From Plutella xylostella (lineage: Eukaryota; Arthropoda; Insecta; Lepidoptera; Plutellidae), in assembly GCF_932276165.1 (NCBI RefSeq), contig NC_063992.1, positions 4,164,001 to 4,228,000 of the forward strand: DNA of 64,000 nt. The letters run 5' to 3'. Both the position numbers and the translations under genes were made by a program. The notes beneath the pieces are model-generated. The model had not been told where the DNA came from, did not search any database, and saw only the letters and a program-made list of their open reading frames with translations. Of the stretch, positions 46,791 to 59,975 are shown in pieces. Position 1 is the stretch's first letter. Each line of letters begins with the position of its first letter.

Positions 46791-47024
46791 ACATCACTAC
46801 TGGGGATCTCTAAACTCTAAACGCACTTTTTACATGCATACACATAAAGTAGGGTTGTAGCCAAACTTTGTGAGAGTGAAAATTTTGAGAAAAAACCATT
46901 AGTTTTTATTTCATCATTACTTAACTCTTTCCAGTCTCCCAACTATGAATTTCCTGCATGCAAGTAGGTACTATACCGTGAAAGTACCTACTTCTAAGAG
47001 AGATTCTACTCCATTATAATCTTA

Positions 47025-47185
47025 TAATGGTGATTGTACCACTGCTGGACATATGCCTCTCCCAAGGAGCGCGATAACACTCGGTCCTCGGCCTTCCTCA
47101 TCCAACCACTACCGGCTTCCCGCCTAAAGTCATTAGTCCAGCAGGCAGGAGGGCGTCCCACTCTGCGTTTTGCTGCTGATGAGAT
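47025..47185 (-). repeat. RTE LINE 3' end, minus strand
   Basis: Plus strand reads CCACTGCTGGACATATGCCT, CAAGGAGCGCGATAACAC and CCGGCTTCCCGCCTAAAGTC. Reversed, this is the AGGxCxATGTCCAGCAGTGG end of an RTE LINE, followed by a short tail. Confidence 0.75.
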
Positions 47186-47914
47186 TAATCCAACAGTTTA
47201 ATTAACTATTTTTATTTATGTACTTAGTTGAACTTTTATATCTCACATTAAAGTATTAGTGTTATTCCTACACTGTACACTGTACACATAGATACACTTA
47301 TAACAAACACATTACCTACTTAAGAATATTTATTTTATTTCCGCAGAGATCTATTTCCGAGTATTAAAACTTGACATTGTAATGTATGCCTCAATACAAG
47401 TTTTGTGACTGACTATATTTTTTATCTGCTAAGTACTGCTAGGTACATAATAAGGTCCGACTTTACTGATACAATCAAATCAATGTGGCAATAAATTAAA
47501 TCTTAACTTCCCTCTCAACGTATACGGGTGTATAATAATTAATGACTTTACCATTGTGAGTAAGATTATAGGATACGTGATATGTGCAAACGGACTATTA
47601 ACTCATGTAGATTGTAGGTAGTTGTGTCTCTGAGCTTCCGCAATGACATGTGGATTAACAATTGAATTATCTACTGAGCTTTACGAGTGTGAGGTCAGTA
47701 TTACGAATGCTGAGAAATGAAACGAGACCACAAACAGGGCCTCTAGTACGAGTTTTTCAATTTATAAAGTTTTGGTATACTTCTGTCACCTACATACATT
47801 ATCTGTCAAAAGTTGCATGATAGTTTCCGCTAGAGGCGCCACTTTGTATGCGAGAAAACTGAAACTTTTATAGTTTTCAACAAACAATCAAACCTGTACT
47901 AGACGTACAGGCAA
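47186..47914. other. Intergenic: nothing recognised
   Basis: AT-rich, no frame or repeat of note. Confidence 0.5.
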
Positions 47915-48035
47915 GTGTAGCGTGGGACGCCCACCGACCAGCTGGATAGACAGGTAGCCTGTAGTGGCTGGATAAGGAAGGTCTCCTTGGAAGAGGCCTA
48001 TGTCTAGCAGTGGCCTATTAAAGGCTGATGAAGAC
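47915..48035 (+). repeat. RTE LINE 3' end fragment
   Basis: Contains GTGGGACGCCCACCGACCAG, GAAGAGGCCTATGTCTAGCA and GTGGCCTATTAAAGGCTGAT, the end of a diverged RTE copy. Confidence 0.7.
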
Positions 48036-49306
48036 AAACTTAGAATGACATAGCAGTGGAGTGCGAAAATGCTAAATTTGCAACTAAATTCAGTGCCAGT
48101 ACCAAAAACAGTTTATTTCTGTTGTAAAGAACGTATCTAAGGATGGGTGGAAATAAATATAAAAATATGAATTAACTAAATACCTTCTAAGTACCTATAA
48201 TAATATTATTAATAGTATGAATTTGTCAATTCACCGAAAGCGGCAAAAACAAACAGAATAGGGAAGTTGATCCAGTATAAATCTGCTCGGTGATTAATCA
48301 AAAATCATCTGATCTCGCCGTGATTATAACAATTAAATTACAAGGCTTTAGTGCGAAATATATCGTAGGTACCGAACGTAACGTATGATTAATAAAGATT
48401 AATGTGCAAAAAAACTATGCGCAATTAGCGAAATGAAGCAAAAAGTTGGATGGTTCGTTACATTTAATTATTGCAAATTATGTTAAGGATAAGGAAGCCT
48501 TTTTGTTGATTTTTTGTGTAAGTATTCTGTATATCTCATCTCTAATAAAGGGCTCTAAAATGGTTATGTAACCTTCAATAACAGGTTTGGTGTGGATTTT
48601 TATATCTACATTACATTAAGTTGCGAAATAATCGCACATACCTAATTATTTTGCAGAATTGGTTAGTTTTTACAAATGTTTCAAAGGTATCTTGCTTCCG
48701 CTCTTGTTCATGAAGCCACATTGTAGCTACCTTAGAATGTCCATGAAATAGGGTACCTATATGTACTAATAACCTACGTATTGTCATACTAGAATAAGTT
48801 TTATGGTCAATAATATATATTTGAATACCTTGGGTCAATAGACAAATATATATTGACTGAATCGGAATTATTTTATTCGGACACTGCTGGGATTATTTAT
48901 TACTTTCGAAAACACACTTAGTATGCAATAAATCATTTGAATTTGAATTTAAAAAGAATAATTTTATTATAGATTTTACAATAGGTTACAGATTTCCTAC
49001 AAAAAATATACTCTCGTTATTTGGTCCGGGTGGGATTTTATAAGTGAGCTTGCGTTGTCGGCAGCTCAATGTACCCAACGTACTGAACGTGAAGTTCATT
49101 GAGAAAATTTCACCCCATATTAAGGCATGCATACTTGAATAGCATAAGGCATATAAACCCGTGGGTGGGCATGCATGGCTTAAGGATTAAGGGTATTCTG
49201 CGTTGACTTCCTTAAAATATATTCGCATTGTCTACTAGAGTTAAATGACCTGGTTTTATTACAATCATTTATTGCAAAAAAATTATTAAGTAATTATTAT
49301 AAAAAA
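48036..49306. other. Intergenic: nothing recognised
   Basis: AT-rich; only short chance frames. Confidence 0.5.
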
Positions 49307-49487
49307 AACACGCACTCACGCCTTGTACTACTGTACTCCCTTGCGGGGTAGGCAGAGGTGCATTGCTGCACCCACTTTTCGCCAGAGTGTTATGTTAGTC
49401 CCAATGTCCCTATTGCCATTTTACGGGCACATCCCAGACCCGAGAACAAATATCTGTGTTTAAACAAATATCTGCCCCAGCCGGGGC
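49307..49487 (-). repeat. tRNA-derived SINE, minus strand, 5' truncated
   Basis: Reverse complement of the body of the SINE at 53023: CACGCACTCACGCCTTGTAC, CTCCCTTGCGGGGTAGGCAG and GCACCCACTTTTCGCCAGAG appear in order; ends at CTGCCCCAGCCGGGG of the B-box region. Confidence 0.85.
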
Positions 49488-51514
49488 ATTATTATAATAT
49501 TAATATTAAGTAATTTGTAGGACATTTTATTTTATTTTATTATTGTTAAGGAAACATACAGAGCAGATGGATGCATTAAAGTTAAATACATAAGTAGTAC
49601 TTTTTCCAATAAAGTTTCCATTAATATTTAAAGATATGGTTCAAGGATTTATAAATTACTTACACAAACTGAGTCACCTAAATAGTGAATATACAATTAA
49701 GTAAAGTTAAGTTCAGTGTAATAACTAATGAGGTAGGTATCCCGATTGGTAGGTAGGTACTAAAATAATGGGAACTTAAAGCTACTCTTAAAATCACGCA
49801 ACAACAACGCCCATTCGTGTATAAATTAATTGAAAAATGTTATTTAAGTATCTCATTTATTCAGCTATTTTAGGGTTCCATAGCTATAGGTAAGGACGTC
49901 GGAACTACCTACGTGGTTTGAAAATTTTCAGCACTTTCATATTATCAGAATAATATGTTATAAAATATACCCGTAAAATAGTACTATTATTCATGTAAGA
50001 AGAAGAGATTCAATTTTCCAGCCAAAATCAGCAATTCTATACATTCAGTATAGAATTGCTGATTTCATATACTTAATTGTGATATATTTACCTCACGTTT
50101 TCACGTATCAAGTAATCAAAAATTGTAAGGATTTTAAAATTGAAGTAAATAGGTAAACTTCATGTAAAAACACAGGGAACCTTTATACGCAAGTTTAACA
50201 CGCGCTTGGCCGGTTTTTCTTATTGTTCACAGAACGCAACCTCTAGGCATGACACTTTGATCCAGTTCAGTGGCTGTCAAAGACTTTTCCGATGAATGGG
50301 CGACCATCTCCATAATAATCAGATAGTGGAATTGGGTCAATGTCTGCCCCCGCGGCTCAAGTTCAATGCCTTCGACCGTGGATCTTGAAAAAATACCTGA
50401 GACCTGAGTAAATGAAACTATTTTGTAAGCAAATTGCTTTGAGAATGAGATTGCCGTGCGTATGAATTCTTGTACTTAAATAAACCAAGAGAAGGTAAAA
50501 TTTTCTGAAAATTATAACTAATTAGAAACGGCTAGACTGATTTTCACGAAATATAGCTGGGAACATTGTACTTACATGAAGTCAGTCAGTTTTAGAGCTC
50601 ACATGCATGTAAAATATACATTTAATGGTCTTGCATTAAGCCCCTTTGCTGAAAAAAAAACATGTTTCCAATTACAAATATGTGTTAACATTAACATCCA
50701 CGGCATCCACCTTACCTAGTTATACCTATATACCTATAAGTACATATTCGAAGCTAACCTCCGAGGACAGGCAAGCACCTGGAAACAACCATACAACCAT
50801 TGTAAGAGCTTCCTTTCTCCTAAAGTCGTGATCGAATGAGGCTACCGTGTACTACATAGATACAGGTTTCACGCCCGGCCCATTCACTGGCATTGTCCAC
50901 GTACTGTACTTTACTCCAGACCAGAGAGGTCGTTCACCTTGCTGGACACCCTACGTCACTGTCTGCACGGATATGCGGAAGCCCCACACCCACCGGACTT
51001 TAAGCGCTACCGAATAAGTGCGGAATTCGAGTAGCTCGATGAAAAGTGTAGTGGGTATGCATTTTTTCACTCTCGTTTTTTTCGAGCGACCTCTAAAGGG
51101 CCAAGGTGTGTGACGAAAGCCTTGTGTCGTACCATTTCGTGGATTAGTCGAAATTGAATCAGCCGATAGTAAGTTAATATAGTAAGCGGGTAACAAGTTG
51201 ATACCGAGCTACCTACGTATACAAGCGGTTTAAATCCGGTTTTCAGTTGAAAGTTGGCAGGAAGTATTTTTTTATGAAGTAGGTTATAGATATGGCGGTA
51301 TTTTTTAACTCCTTGTTATGTTTTGAGACTTTTAAGCGAGCATTTTTGTAACGCGGTTTTAAGTAAGATTATAACACATCATCACTAATGGATCAAATGC
51401 AAATAAGTAAATGTAATTACAATTATGGATGATTAAATTAAATGATAAACATATTAAGTTAACTGAATCTCTCAAAGAGTAGGTACATTTAGTAATATAA
51501 AGGAATCTTTTCCT
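49488..51514. other. Intergenic: one hairpin, otherwise nothing recognised
   Basis: Besides the hairpin at 50025 to 50065 (separate entry) I see only AT-rich DNA and a TTTTA microsatellite near 49527. Confidence 0.5.
50025..50065. repeat. Perfect 18-bp hairpin
   Basis: AAATCAGCAATTCTATAC and GTATAGAATTGCTGATTT are exact reverse complements around a 5-base ATTCA loop. Confidence 0.9.
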
Positions 51515-51955
51515 ACACTCACGGGTCACGGGCAATGAAAAAGTTCCATTAAGAAAATCAGCGAAATTCTCTTAAACGGATAAAACTTATTTAATGACGC
51601 CTTCTGCAATATTTAAGTACATTTAACGGTGCGTCAGAATATTCTATCTATTCTTAGGTACAATAATTATTGAGTGACATAGCAATTTCTTTATTATAAT
51701 TTTTTGCGCACCTCTAACATAGTTTCTCCTGTACTTCCTGTGGGTTGACTAGTAGAAAATGCTTTTAGCATTAAGTCCACCCTTTGTAAACTTATTTATA
51801 TATTTGTGCAATAAAGGATTAAATAAATAAATAAATTAATTAACAACAAAAAAACATAAATATGTTGTTTAAGTTTCCAATTAAATGTTTTAAAAAAATG
51901 GTCTTATTTTGGTGTCTGCATTTTGTAAGTGGAACGTTTCTTTGCACGTGAGTGC
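51515..51955. mobile_element. Tc1/mariner-like MITE, uninterrupted copy
   Basis: Starts CACTCACGGGTCACGGGCAA (small internal duplication) after TA. Ends reverse complement CACTCACGTGCAAAGAAACG. Same family as the split copy at 42508. A LINE 3' tail (GCATTAAGTCCACCC, GTGCAATAAAGGATTAAATA) lies inside at about 51748 to 51841. Confidence 0.75.
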
Positions 51956-52671
51956 ATAAATTTTACTACTGCTATACTTACCTATGACTCTACAATAATA
52001 TAATGATACGTAGTGAATCTTTGAATTAGTGTGAATGAGTAGTTTATATCTGCCAAAGAAACGATATCCATGGTGTATATGTATATCTATAGAACGCATA
52101 GAGTAAAGTTGCTGGTCTCCTCGATAGATTGCCGGAAGTGCCTGGATGCAGCAATTGTAACTGATGATGATAAGATGCATTTGGTTTTTTCTTCGTCCCC
52201 AGGGTGCGCAAGGGAAGTACCTATAGGAAGGAAAGGTGGACTATGCAGCATGTCCCGTTAATCAACGTCATTGGTAAGAGGTGATACAACTCGGCAAACG
52301 ACATAACTGCTTGTTGTTCTTAAATAAAATGAGAAAATTGCAACAAAATATTTGCTAATGTTTTATTTGTTGGTTACTTTTCTAAATTTTCAGTATGGGT
52401 GTTTCGTTTTCTTTCCATGAATTTTCATTATAAGTAGAACTAAAGGACCAAGTTCACCATTTCCCGAGTAACCCCTTTCAGCTTATAAATGTAAAAATAC
52501 GCTTTTATGATTACCCTTAAACTTATTATCATCAAAGTAGATAGGAAGATAAGTTGAGTATCTCTTTAAATGTAGACCAAAAAAAAACAACAAGCATTAG
52601 ATGACAAATAATTATATAAAATAATATGAGTACTTATTTAAAAAATTATTATTAAAATTTAAAATAACCTG

Positions 52672-52765
52672 TAGGTTGACTGGTAGAAAGTGCTTATACC
52701 ATTAAGTCCACCATTAGTATACTTTATGTTTATAGTTGTACAATAAAGGATGAAATTAATAAGTA
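52672..52765 (+). repeat. LINE 3' tail
   Basis: TTGACTGGTAGAAAGTGCTT, CCATTAAGTCCACCATTAG and TACAATAAAGGATGAAATTA. Same family as 51748 to 51841; a common lepidopteran non-LTR tail with an AATAAA signal. Confidence 0.65.
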
Positions 52766-53022
52766 ACTGACTTAAAAATTCACGTATATTTTTATACCGT
52801 CGCATAGAATCGGTGTCAAAATTAAATTATTGATTTTTGATGTCGCATAAAATCACCCTGATAAGTGAAATTTTCAAAAGTCTATTAAATGTATCAATAA
52901 TTATTTATCAATATTTTAATATTTTTTAAGTTCATCAACGAACTATTCATAGATAAAATACATAATTGAAGTTTAAGCATGTTTTATTATGGCAGGCATT
53001 ATGTACAACATTTGTTATTAAC

Positions 53023-53303
53023 ATGACGACCGAATGGCGTAGTGGTTAGTGACCCTGACTACTGAGCCGATGGTCCCGGGTTCGATTCCCGGCTGGGGCA
53101 GATATTTGTTTAAACACAGATATTTGTCCTCGGGTCTTGGATGTGCCCGATGTGTAAAATGGCAATAGGCCCGCCCCCTATTACATTGGGACTAACATAA
53201 CACTCTGGCGAAAAGTGGGTGCAGCAATGCACCTCTGCCTACCCCGCAAGGGAGTACATTAGTACAAGGCGTGAGTGCGTGTTTTTTTTTTTTTTTTTTT
53301 TTG
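53023..53303 (+). repeat. tRNA-derived SINE, complete-looking
   Basis: Head has A box TGGCGTAGTGGTTAG and B box GGGTTCGATTCCCGG with a perfect 5-bp T stem, so a plausible Pol III promoter. The body (GATATTTGTCCTCGGGTCTT, GGCGAAAAGTGGGTGCAGCA) ends in a run of about 20 T. Partial relatives at 20733 and 49307. Confidence 0.88.
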
Positions 53304-53524
53304 TTATTAACATACACTGTAAATATAATCCAATCAAAATAAGACTACAAAAACAATCACTAATATTAAATCACAAGTCACAACAAACAAACACAAAAAA
53401 ACGAACGAATTTCTTTTTAAATTTAGAACACCAGCACCTTTCAGCGTGAAAAGAAAAGTGTGAAATGGCCAGTGTCATCGGATGCAGGTCGCACTTCCCG
53501 TCCTGAGCGGAGGTCACGCTGCCC

Positions 53525-53531
53525 TATATAA
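53525..53531 (+). promoter_or_regulatory. TATA box of a downstream gene
   Basis: TATATAA inside a GC-rich patch (53480 to 53890) that stands out from AT-rich flanks; about 345 bases upstream of the ATG at 53870. Transcription start expected near 53555, unproven. Confidence 0.45.
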
Positions 53532-53869
53532 CTACCTGCCGCCGCCGCCACCGCTACTCCCCGGCACCACCTCACACCGCCAACACCTCCTGTACGTACC
53601 GACCAAACAAATAGGGTCACAGCGCCAAGGTCAAACATTTGCGCAACCATTTCCACATTTCACAAAAGCCTGCATATTAAATACGTGATCTATTAACAGT
53701 TAGCGGCATTGGAGTGATCGGAGGTAATTGTCGCTTACCACCACCGTTTGGTTGCAGCGAGTGAGCGCAGCGGCAGTCGCGAGGCGCACACGCACGGACG
53801 GACCACGCTCGCAGCACGCGGCAGCCCTAGTGAAGTGACAGTGCGCCGGTGACAACCCTAAACGAAACA

Positions 53870-53887
53870 ATGAGCCACATGAAAATC
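53870..53887 (+). CDS. Putative first coding exon of another gene (6 codons)
   Basis: GAAACAATGAGCC is a good insect start context. MSHMKI is followed directly by GTGAGT, a strong donor; unspliced reading stops after 14 codons. The leader is GC-rich with a TATA box upstream. The rest of the gene would lie beyond the window after an intron of more than 10 kb. I cannot name it. Alternative: a non-coding first exon. Confidence 0.45.
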
Positions 53888-56800
53888 GTGAGTTACTCTG
53901 TGATGTTTATCTAATTTTTAAGCACTCATAAACGCTAGATTAATGAAGAGATAAACGGAATTTGTGAATTTAATTAATGAATTTTTATTAGCGCGGATAT
54001 TGTGCTAATGAATTTAAGTGGTAATAAAATTGAGAAGTGCAATTTGTTAGTGATTCCGGTAGCGGTGGACTTGCGGTGTTCAGGTTAAGGACTGTGAATA
54101 TAATAAAAACAAAGCAATACAATTAAAAAATACTGTCTCTATGTACTAAAACAAAACAACATACCGACTGAATGATCATTACTAGAAACTCTCACTCTCA
54201 AATTCGAAATCTAGGTATATAAATCCAAAAGGAAGACTGATTATAGCAGCTTAATCTAATTGAAGTTCCTTTATTCACTAAACTAGGCTAATGTTTAACG
54301 AATTCATTGATTTATTATTACTTACATAAAAAACCGGAACACCATCTCTTAACAAATTTTACCGTAATATAGGCAATATGTTGATATTATGCAAGTTATA
54401 AGTAATCTGATATTAAACTACATCTTCCTAAAATGTTAGTTACTCATAATGAATTATTTATATCAAAAATGCTAAAGTAAAATATAGGTTATGCAAATAA
54501 AATATATCCTTAATTTGATATTCAATTTTGATTACTGATTATTTAAATATTAACTGCCTATTGAACGAAAATAACGATTATCCGTATAGCTAGTTTATTT
54601 TCAAAAACAATCGCAGATCAGACACAATGAGTGTTACACCGGTGGATTAGTGAACAATGGTACTTTATTCCGTGACAACAAAATCCTACAGGTCAGTTTT
54701 ACAATGAACAACCAGCTCTCACAGTTAAGCCTGTTACTTAACTACATAGTAAAAAAATATAGTATCGATTCAAATATTGTATAAGTAACTAAGCACAGGA
54801 ACGTTCTTATATTAACTACATGTACTATGTAAGTATATTATTATGTATCTATCAGAAAATTGGGTGCATCAATGTACCCTGCTTGTCCATCAAGGGTGTA
54901 CAAGGGATGTGCTTTGTTTCATATTTTTTCACTCACGACTGTAATCAAAGGGGTACTCCTGTCCCCTGTGCCCTTCCACCTGCACTCGGGAAGACTTACT
55001 CCAGGCCTACCAGAATGCTATCAAAGTTGCTTATTTTTGGTCTGGACAAATTTAATTAGCACGAAAGAAGAAGAAGGAAGGAATGAAGAAGTCGGATATA
55101 ATTAGGTGAATTATCATTATCGTTATCAATGTTACAAACAGCATGCAATACTTAACTATATTATATTGGTTACTATATTATTTTTAGATTCATTTTTAAT
55201 CCCGGAACAACATGTAAAGTTCCGGCACTTGAGGCAAGGCGACCACCATTAGTCACTATTGCTAGAATATCCTAATTTATACATTCTTATTTATATTCCG
55301 TGCCAAAACTATGATAGAAGCTTTAATTTATAATGTCATCAATATTTTATTAATATTATACGATGGCTAATAAGCACATAAATCTTTATTTTATGCCAGA
55401 GTATTGAAATCTTAATCTTACCTGCGTATTGATGCTAAATTTATCTGCTAAGCATACGATCAGCTACACATAGATACTTTCAAATAGATAATTTTATTAT
55501 AGCTCTGTTGCTTAACTATTTAATGAATGTCAGAATTATAAAAAAAACTTTCTTTATCTCTAAAATTTCATGAACCAAAGGTATTTTAAATGAGATTTAA
55601 TATAAGCTTAAAAAAAATGTCCTGCTATTGAGAAAAGCTCTTGTACAAAATTACCAATTTTGGGTAAGCCGTGACTGCGTGCTTCTATGACGCAAACGTT
55701 ACTTACTGCTCCAGATCAAAACACCGTATATAGCCTGAGCTTTTGTATGATTAAACCATTAAAATTGCCAAAGAGACTGCCGCTTGGCACTTAAGGCTAT
55801 CGTCTTTTGTTCTAATTGTATTAGGTTTCATGACATTCTGCCTGGGCATTTTCCTTTCCCTTCCAATATAACCCTATAATGTGAACTCTTGTTATTAATT
55901 TAACAATTCGTAAGTAAATAAATACAGATTCAGGATATAAATATTAGGAAATAAACTTTTAAGTCTATCGTGCAGTAAACTCGTAGAATATTGACAGCAT
56001 TTAACTATATTTACAAGATTATTTATCGTAAAATGCTAAATAGCGAGCAATGACAATAGCCTTAAGCGACATTTAGGTGAACCAATAACGATATTTCATA
56101 TTTCGATTGCAACGCAATACAGACCTAAACTGATTATTTTAATTAGCCCAGGCGCGATTCAGATCTACAATTAAAGACTAATTCTGGTAGCACTTGGGCT
56201 AAGCACTAGCAATTTATATTAAAACTTTAATTGATTATAAGTATACACACCCAGGCTTATATGAATCAAATAAACATGATATCGAAATAAATTAACATCC
56301 GTTTTTATTATAATATTAGTTTCAAATCCAACATAGGTTATAGACTATAGTATACCATGCCAATAAAATATAGCCCACTTCTAAGATACAATCACGTTAT
56401 GATATATTTATTACTCGTACTTACGTAAAGTTACGTCTCTACCGCAGTACGCAGCTGAGACCTAGTAGGACTGAGCTGTAATAGCGATAATGGCCGAGAT
56501 ATGTTTTCAATTTATCTCCATTTACATCTCTGCTACATTTATTTAGCACTCTATATCTGTTGCCATCTCTATCTAAGGTGCAAAGTTACAACACTAGTGC
56601 ACGTGTTCCATGAAGACACTTCCTCGTTGCTCAACGATGGACCAACATCAACGATCAATTAAACTTCACCGGGTTTAAACACAAAAACTAGGTTGCCAAG
56701 TTACAATACTCATGAATATATCCATCAAATAAATTCTTAAATAACATTCAACATAGTAATCGTTGAAACGTGTTAACCGCGCAAAAAATATCACGAGAAC

Positions 56801-59800
56801 AATTCGCATGGTAATTGACGTTTTTTCGCATGATTCAAGAATAGTTAAGATCTGTTCATAATGATTACCATCAGTGAGCTTTACCTCGTGATTAGGTGAC
56901 CGAGATATGCAAAAAGCGGCCTTCACGACTCCACGGATGGTGGGTGAATGACCTAATTTGTCAGTTATGCATACGGCTCATAAATCGTGTAGTTTCGACT
57001 AAGGCTACCAGTTTCAGAATTTGATGAAGATCCGTTTCCGAAAGCCATAATGCTGATGTAATAGTGGTTTAAAGTCATTACGTTTAACTCTATAAAATAT
57101 TAAATTGCAGAATAAATTGCTTGGTTATTTAACTAAAGATTAAAAGCAAACAACTTGATGTAAAATTGAGCTCGAATCATCATGGCATGAAGCCCTTTTT
57201 GAGGATATTTAGTGTTTAATTTTGCAACGCTTTGTTACACAGTCGCGCGTTATCAACACAGCTACATGCGACAAATCTTGAAATCACCTTGGCGAGACTA
57301 ATTGTTGGCCACTCGTGACCAAAATAATATGACATTTTAATGATAGAGCAAGATCACCATTAACTATGCTGTCGAAATTATTGCGCAAGAAAAAACGCAA
57401 GTAATAAAAAATGACAAAATTACATACCAACCGGGAAGCTTGATAATGAACATGTAATCTTATTAGCATATTTAAATTACGCATAAGATACCTTATATAC
57501 TAGTAATAACCCGAAATCACATATTTTTGAGTAATGAATTTTATTTAGATACTATAATGATGTACATTATATCTTATCTACTGTAGTTTTGACAAAGAAT
57601 ATTATATTTATAGGACAGGAAAGAAACATGTTTATTTAATATAAACCTAATGAACCTCGAAATAAAATACCGGAAAATATATTATATAAAAATATAGTTT
57701 AACATGGGTTCGCGGCCTTTTTAGTTATCCGCTTCCTAAAATTTGACTTTTGACCTCATTCGTTGTTTCTAAATTTAAAATCTGTTAATTCATACATTAG
57801 GTTAGAGGAGGTATTAATACTTGACTATTTGCATTAAATTATAATATTAGATTCATTTACGTACTAAAATAATTGATTTTTACATAAAACTTTAGACAAT
57901 GAATTATAAATATCTTGGCATTGTTGTATACAAAAAGTGCATAAAATAAGGCACAAACGATTATGTCTATAGATCGAGTCGTGTGAAAACTAACGTATAT
58001 AGGAGTCAAGGCGACATGGTATGCACTTGTTACTCGGCTTAAATTGTCAATAGGCCTTGTCATTGTACACTATTTACATACTTAGTAACTTACATAATAA
58101 TTGACCTTGCCGGCCTTGTCTCGTGCCTAGTTATTTCTGTGTTATCTAATTTTTATAAACCCAGCGGCAGTCTTTTGTTTTAGCGTAGACGGAAACTTTT
58201 GTTTATTGTCTTGTTTTGTTTAGCGGTCAAGGTCTACCTTAACTTTGTCTGTATACACTTGCCCTACAATATTGAATTTATTACTTTTACCAAGCAATCT
58301 AAATACTTTATATTTAGGTACTTACGTATTTTTATAAATTCGATATTATATTAAGATAAGTTACTTACTTACTTAAGAACTTAGAGGTCAATAATTTAAT
58401 TCGCCTACCACAATAATTAACCATGTGTCAAAGCTACAAATTAATAGCATTAATTAAAGCATGCCCGTAGATATACAACCTGATATAATACATGTTATCG
58501 TATGTATCGACAGAGCCTTAAGCGGAAAGCGGAAGTGACCGCGCGTGCTCAGAACCGGTCAATCAGTCTAGTCTGCGCCTGCGCAGCCTACGTCATATGG
58601 GCACATTATGGTCTAACTACGACCTTAACTTTACAACCATATGAGGTGTTTTCGCATGACAAGCAGCTACATACGGTTAGCGCCGAGACATTTAATTAAG
58701 CGCTATATGTTTTGCGCATGTGTGTGTTACTCCCCTATGTGTTGTATGTGAATAAACAAGTATGTAAATGACATACCGGCTTATGCGCAGCTTCCGTAGC
58801 TTCCCGTATTAGATATAATCGACATTATCTGCATTAAACTACACGTGTTTTATAAGTGTACGTATGTGTAGTTGTGTAGTCTTCAGAATAACCTGGTTTA
58901 GTTGAGTAACGTATGTATTTATAATGTGCGGAGCAAATTGGGATTAATATGAAAGTTATGGATTAGGTACCAAGGAGGTACATGAGTACAGATAGAATTA
59001 GATTATTATGTTACCGTTAAAACCACCTGATAATTAAAATTTAGTAAGTTTTCTGACAAAACGGGCATACCTGACCTACTGACCTAAAATAGTTTACAAA
59101 TAGGACTAGATTGAATTACTTTTAGCCAATTATTATTTACTAAATCCTATTAAAGGTGTGAGTACAATAAAACTTACAAGAACCACTATAAACCTAGGTA
59201 CATGTTAGAATTGTTCTAAAATAATTGTTTTAATGTTTATTGCAATTTATAATGTACTGCATATGCCAACTGATCATTTTAATCAAACTAAACAACCACA
59301 GTTATAAAACAAATGGCATTGAGTGTTTTATTATGTAAAATAGCAAATATTCTATTCACACGCAGAGAAATATCTGGCTACCTAAACGAGAAAAAACGCT
59401 GTAACTAGAACTTCTGTTTGCAAACGTGACAGCAAGACTCGCGAAGTTAACTTTACAAAAACGATTCTGTTATTATTTTACCTGTCGGTTTAAGTATTTC
59501 AAACTAGAAAAGTTGTAACCTAATTTAACTAATCGATTTAGTAGTTCTGTTTTTCACCAATTTCTCTCCGTGCACCCAATAAGCATACATACTTACTAAC
59601 TTACTTACTAACAATAGGTATAGGTATATATGTAAAGAAAATATTTTAAGATAGGTATTATTCATGCATAAGTAATCAATTTCACAAGCCTCCATTCAAG
59701 TCCATTCCTCTAGGGCTTGGTAAGATGAATTATTAAAATATCGATTCAAGAACGATTACTAAATAGAAGTAAGCAGTATAAAGCGGTCAAGATACTCAAG

Positions 59801-59890
59801 ATACGTCCCCCAACAGTGCAAATTATAACTTCTAAGGCCATGTATTTAGCTAGTTGCTAACTATTGATACAGGTTTATCAAGCTAGGTTT
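53888..59890. other. Presumed long first intron or intergenic: nothing coding seen
   Basis: Uniformly AT-rich; short frames such as 58502 to 58699 match nothing known and lack exon borders that fit the MSHMKI donor. Confidence 0.45.
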
Positions 59891-59892
59891 AT

Positions 59893-59975
59893 TTATGCCG
59901 AATGGTGCAGTGGTTAGTAACTTTGCCTGTGTCGATGGCCCGGGTTCAAATCCGACCGAGGCAGATCTTTGATTA
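59893..59975 (+). repeat. tRNA-derived SINE head
   Basis: A-box-like ATGGTGCAGTGGTTAG and B-box GGGTTCAAATCCGACC separated as in tRNA; followed by GGCAGATCTTTGATTAATC. Confidence 0.65.

Larger units (their letters stand above)
42115..46807. mobile_element. hAT-like element (42123 to 46799) with 8-bp target duplication
   Basis: CTGGGGAT occurs directly before 42123 and directly after 46799. The ends are perfect inverted repeats, TAGTGATGTAACGAAT, matching the short hAT type. Just inside both ends are GCGAAT hexamer runs. No hAT transposase is present, so it is non-autonomous. Much of its 4677 bases is a nested MITE and LINE. Confidence 0.88.

Noticed and set aside
53023..53100. tRNA gene
   Set aside because: Good T arm and boxes, but it continues directly into a SINE body with a T-run end, and related copies exist.
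58502..58699. 65-codon frame as a second exon after MSHMKI
   Set aside because: No acceptor in the right phase and no recognisable domain.
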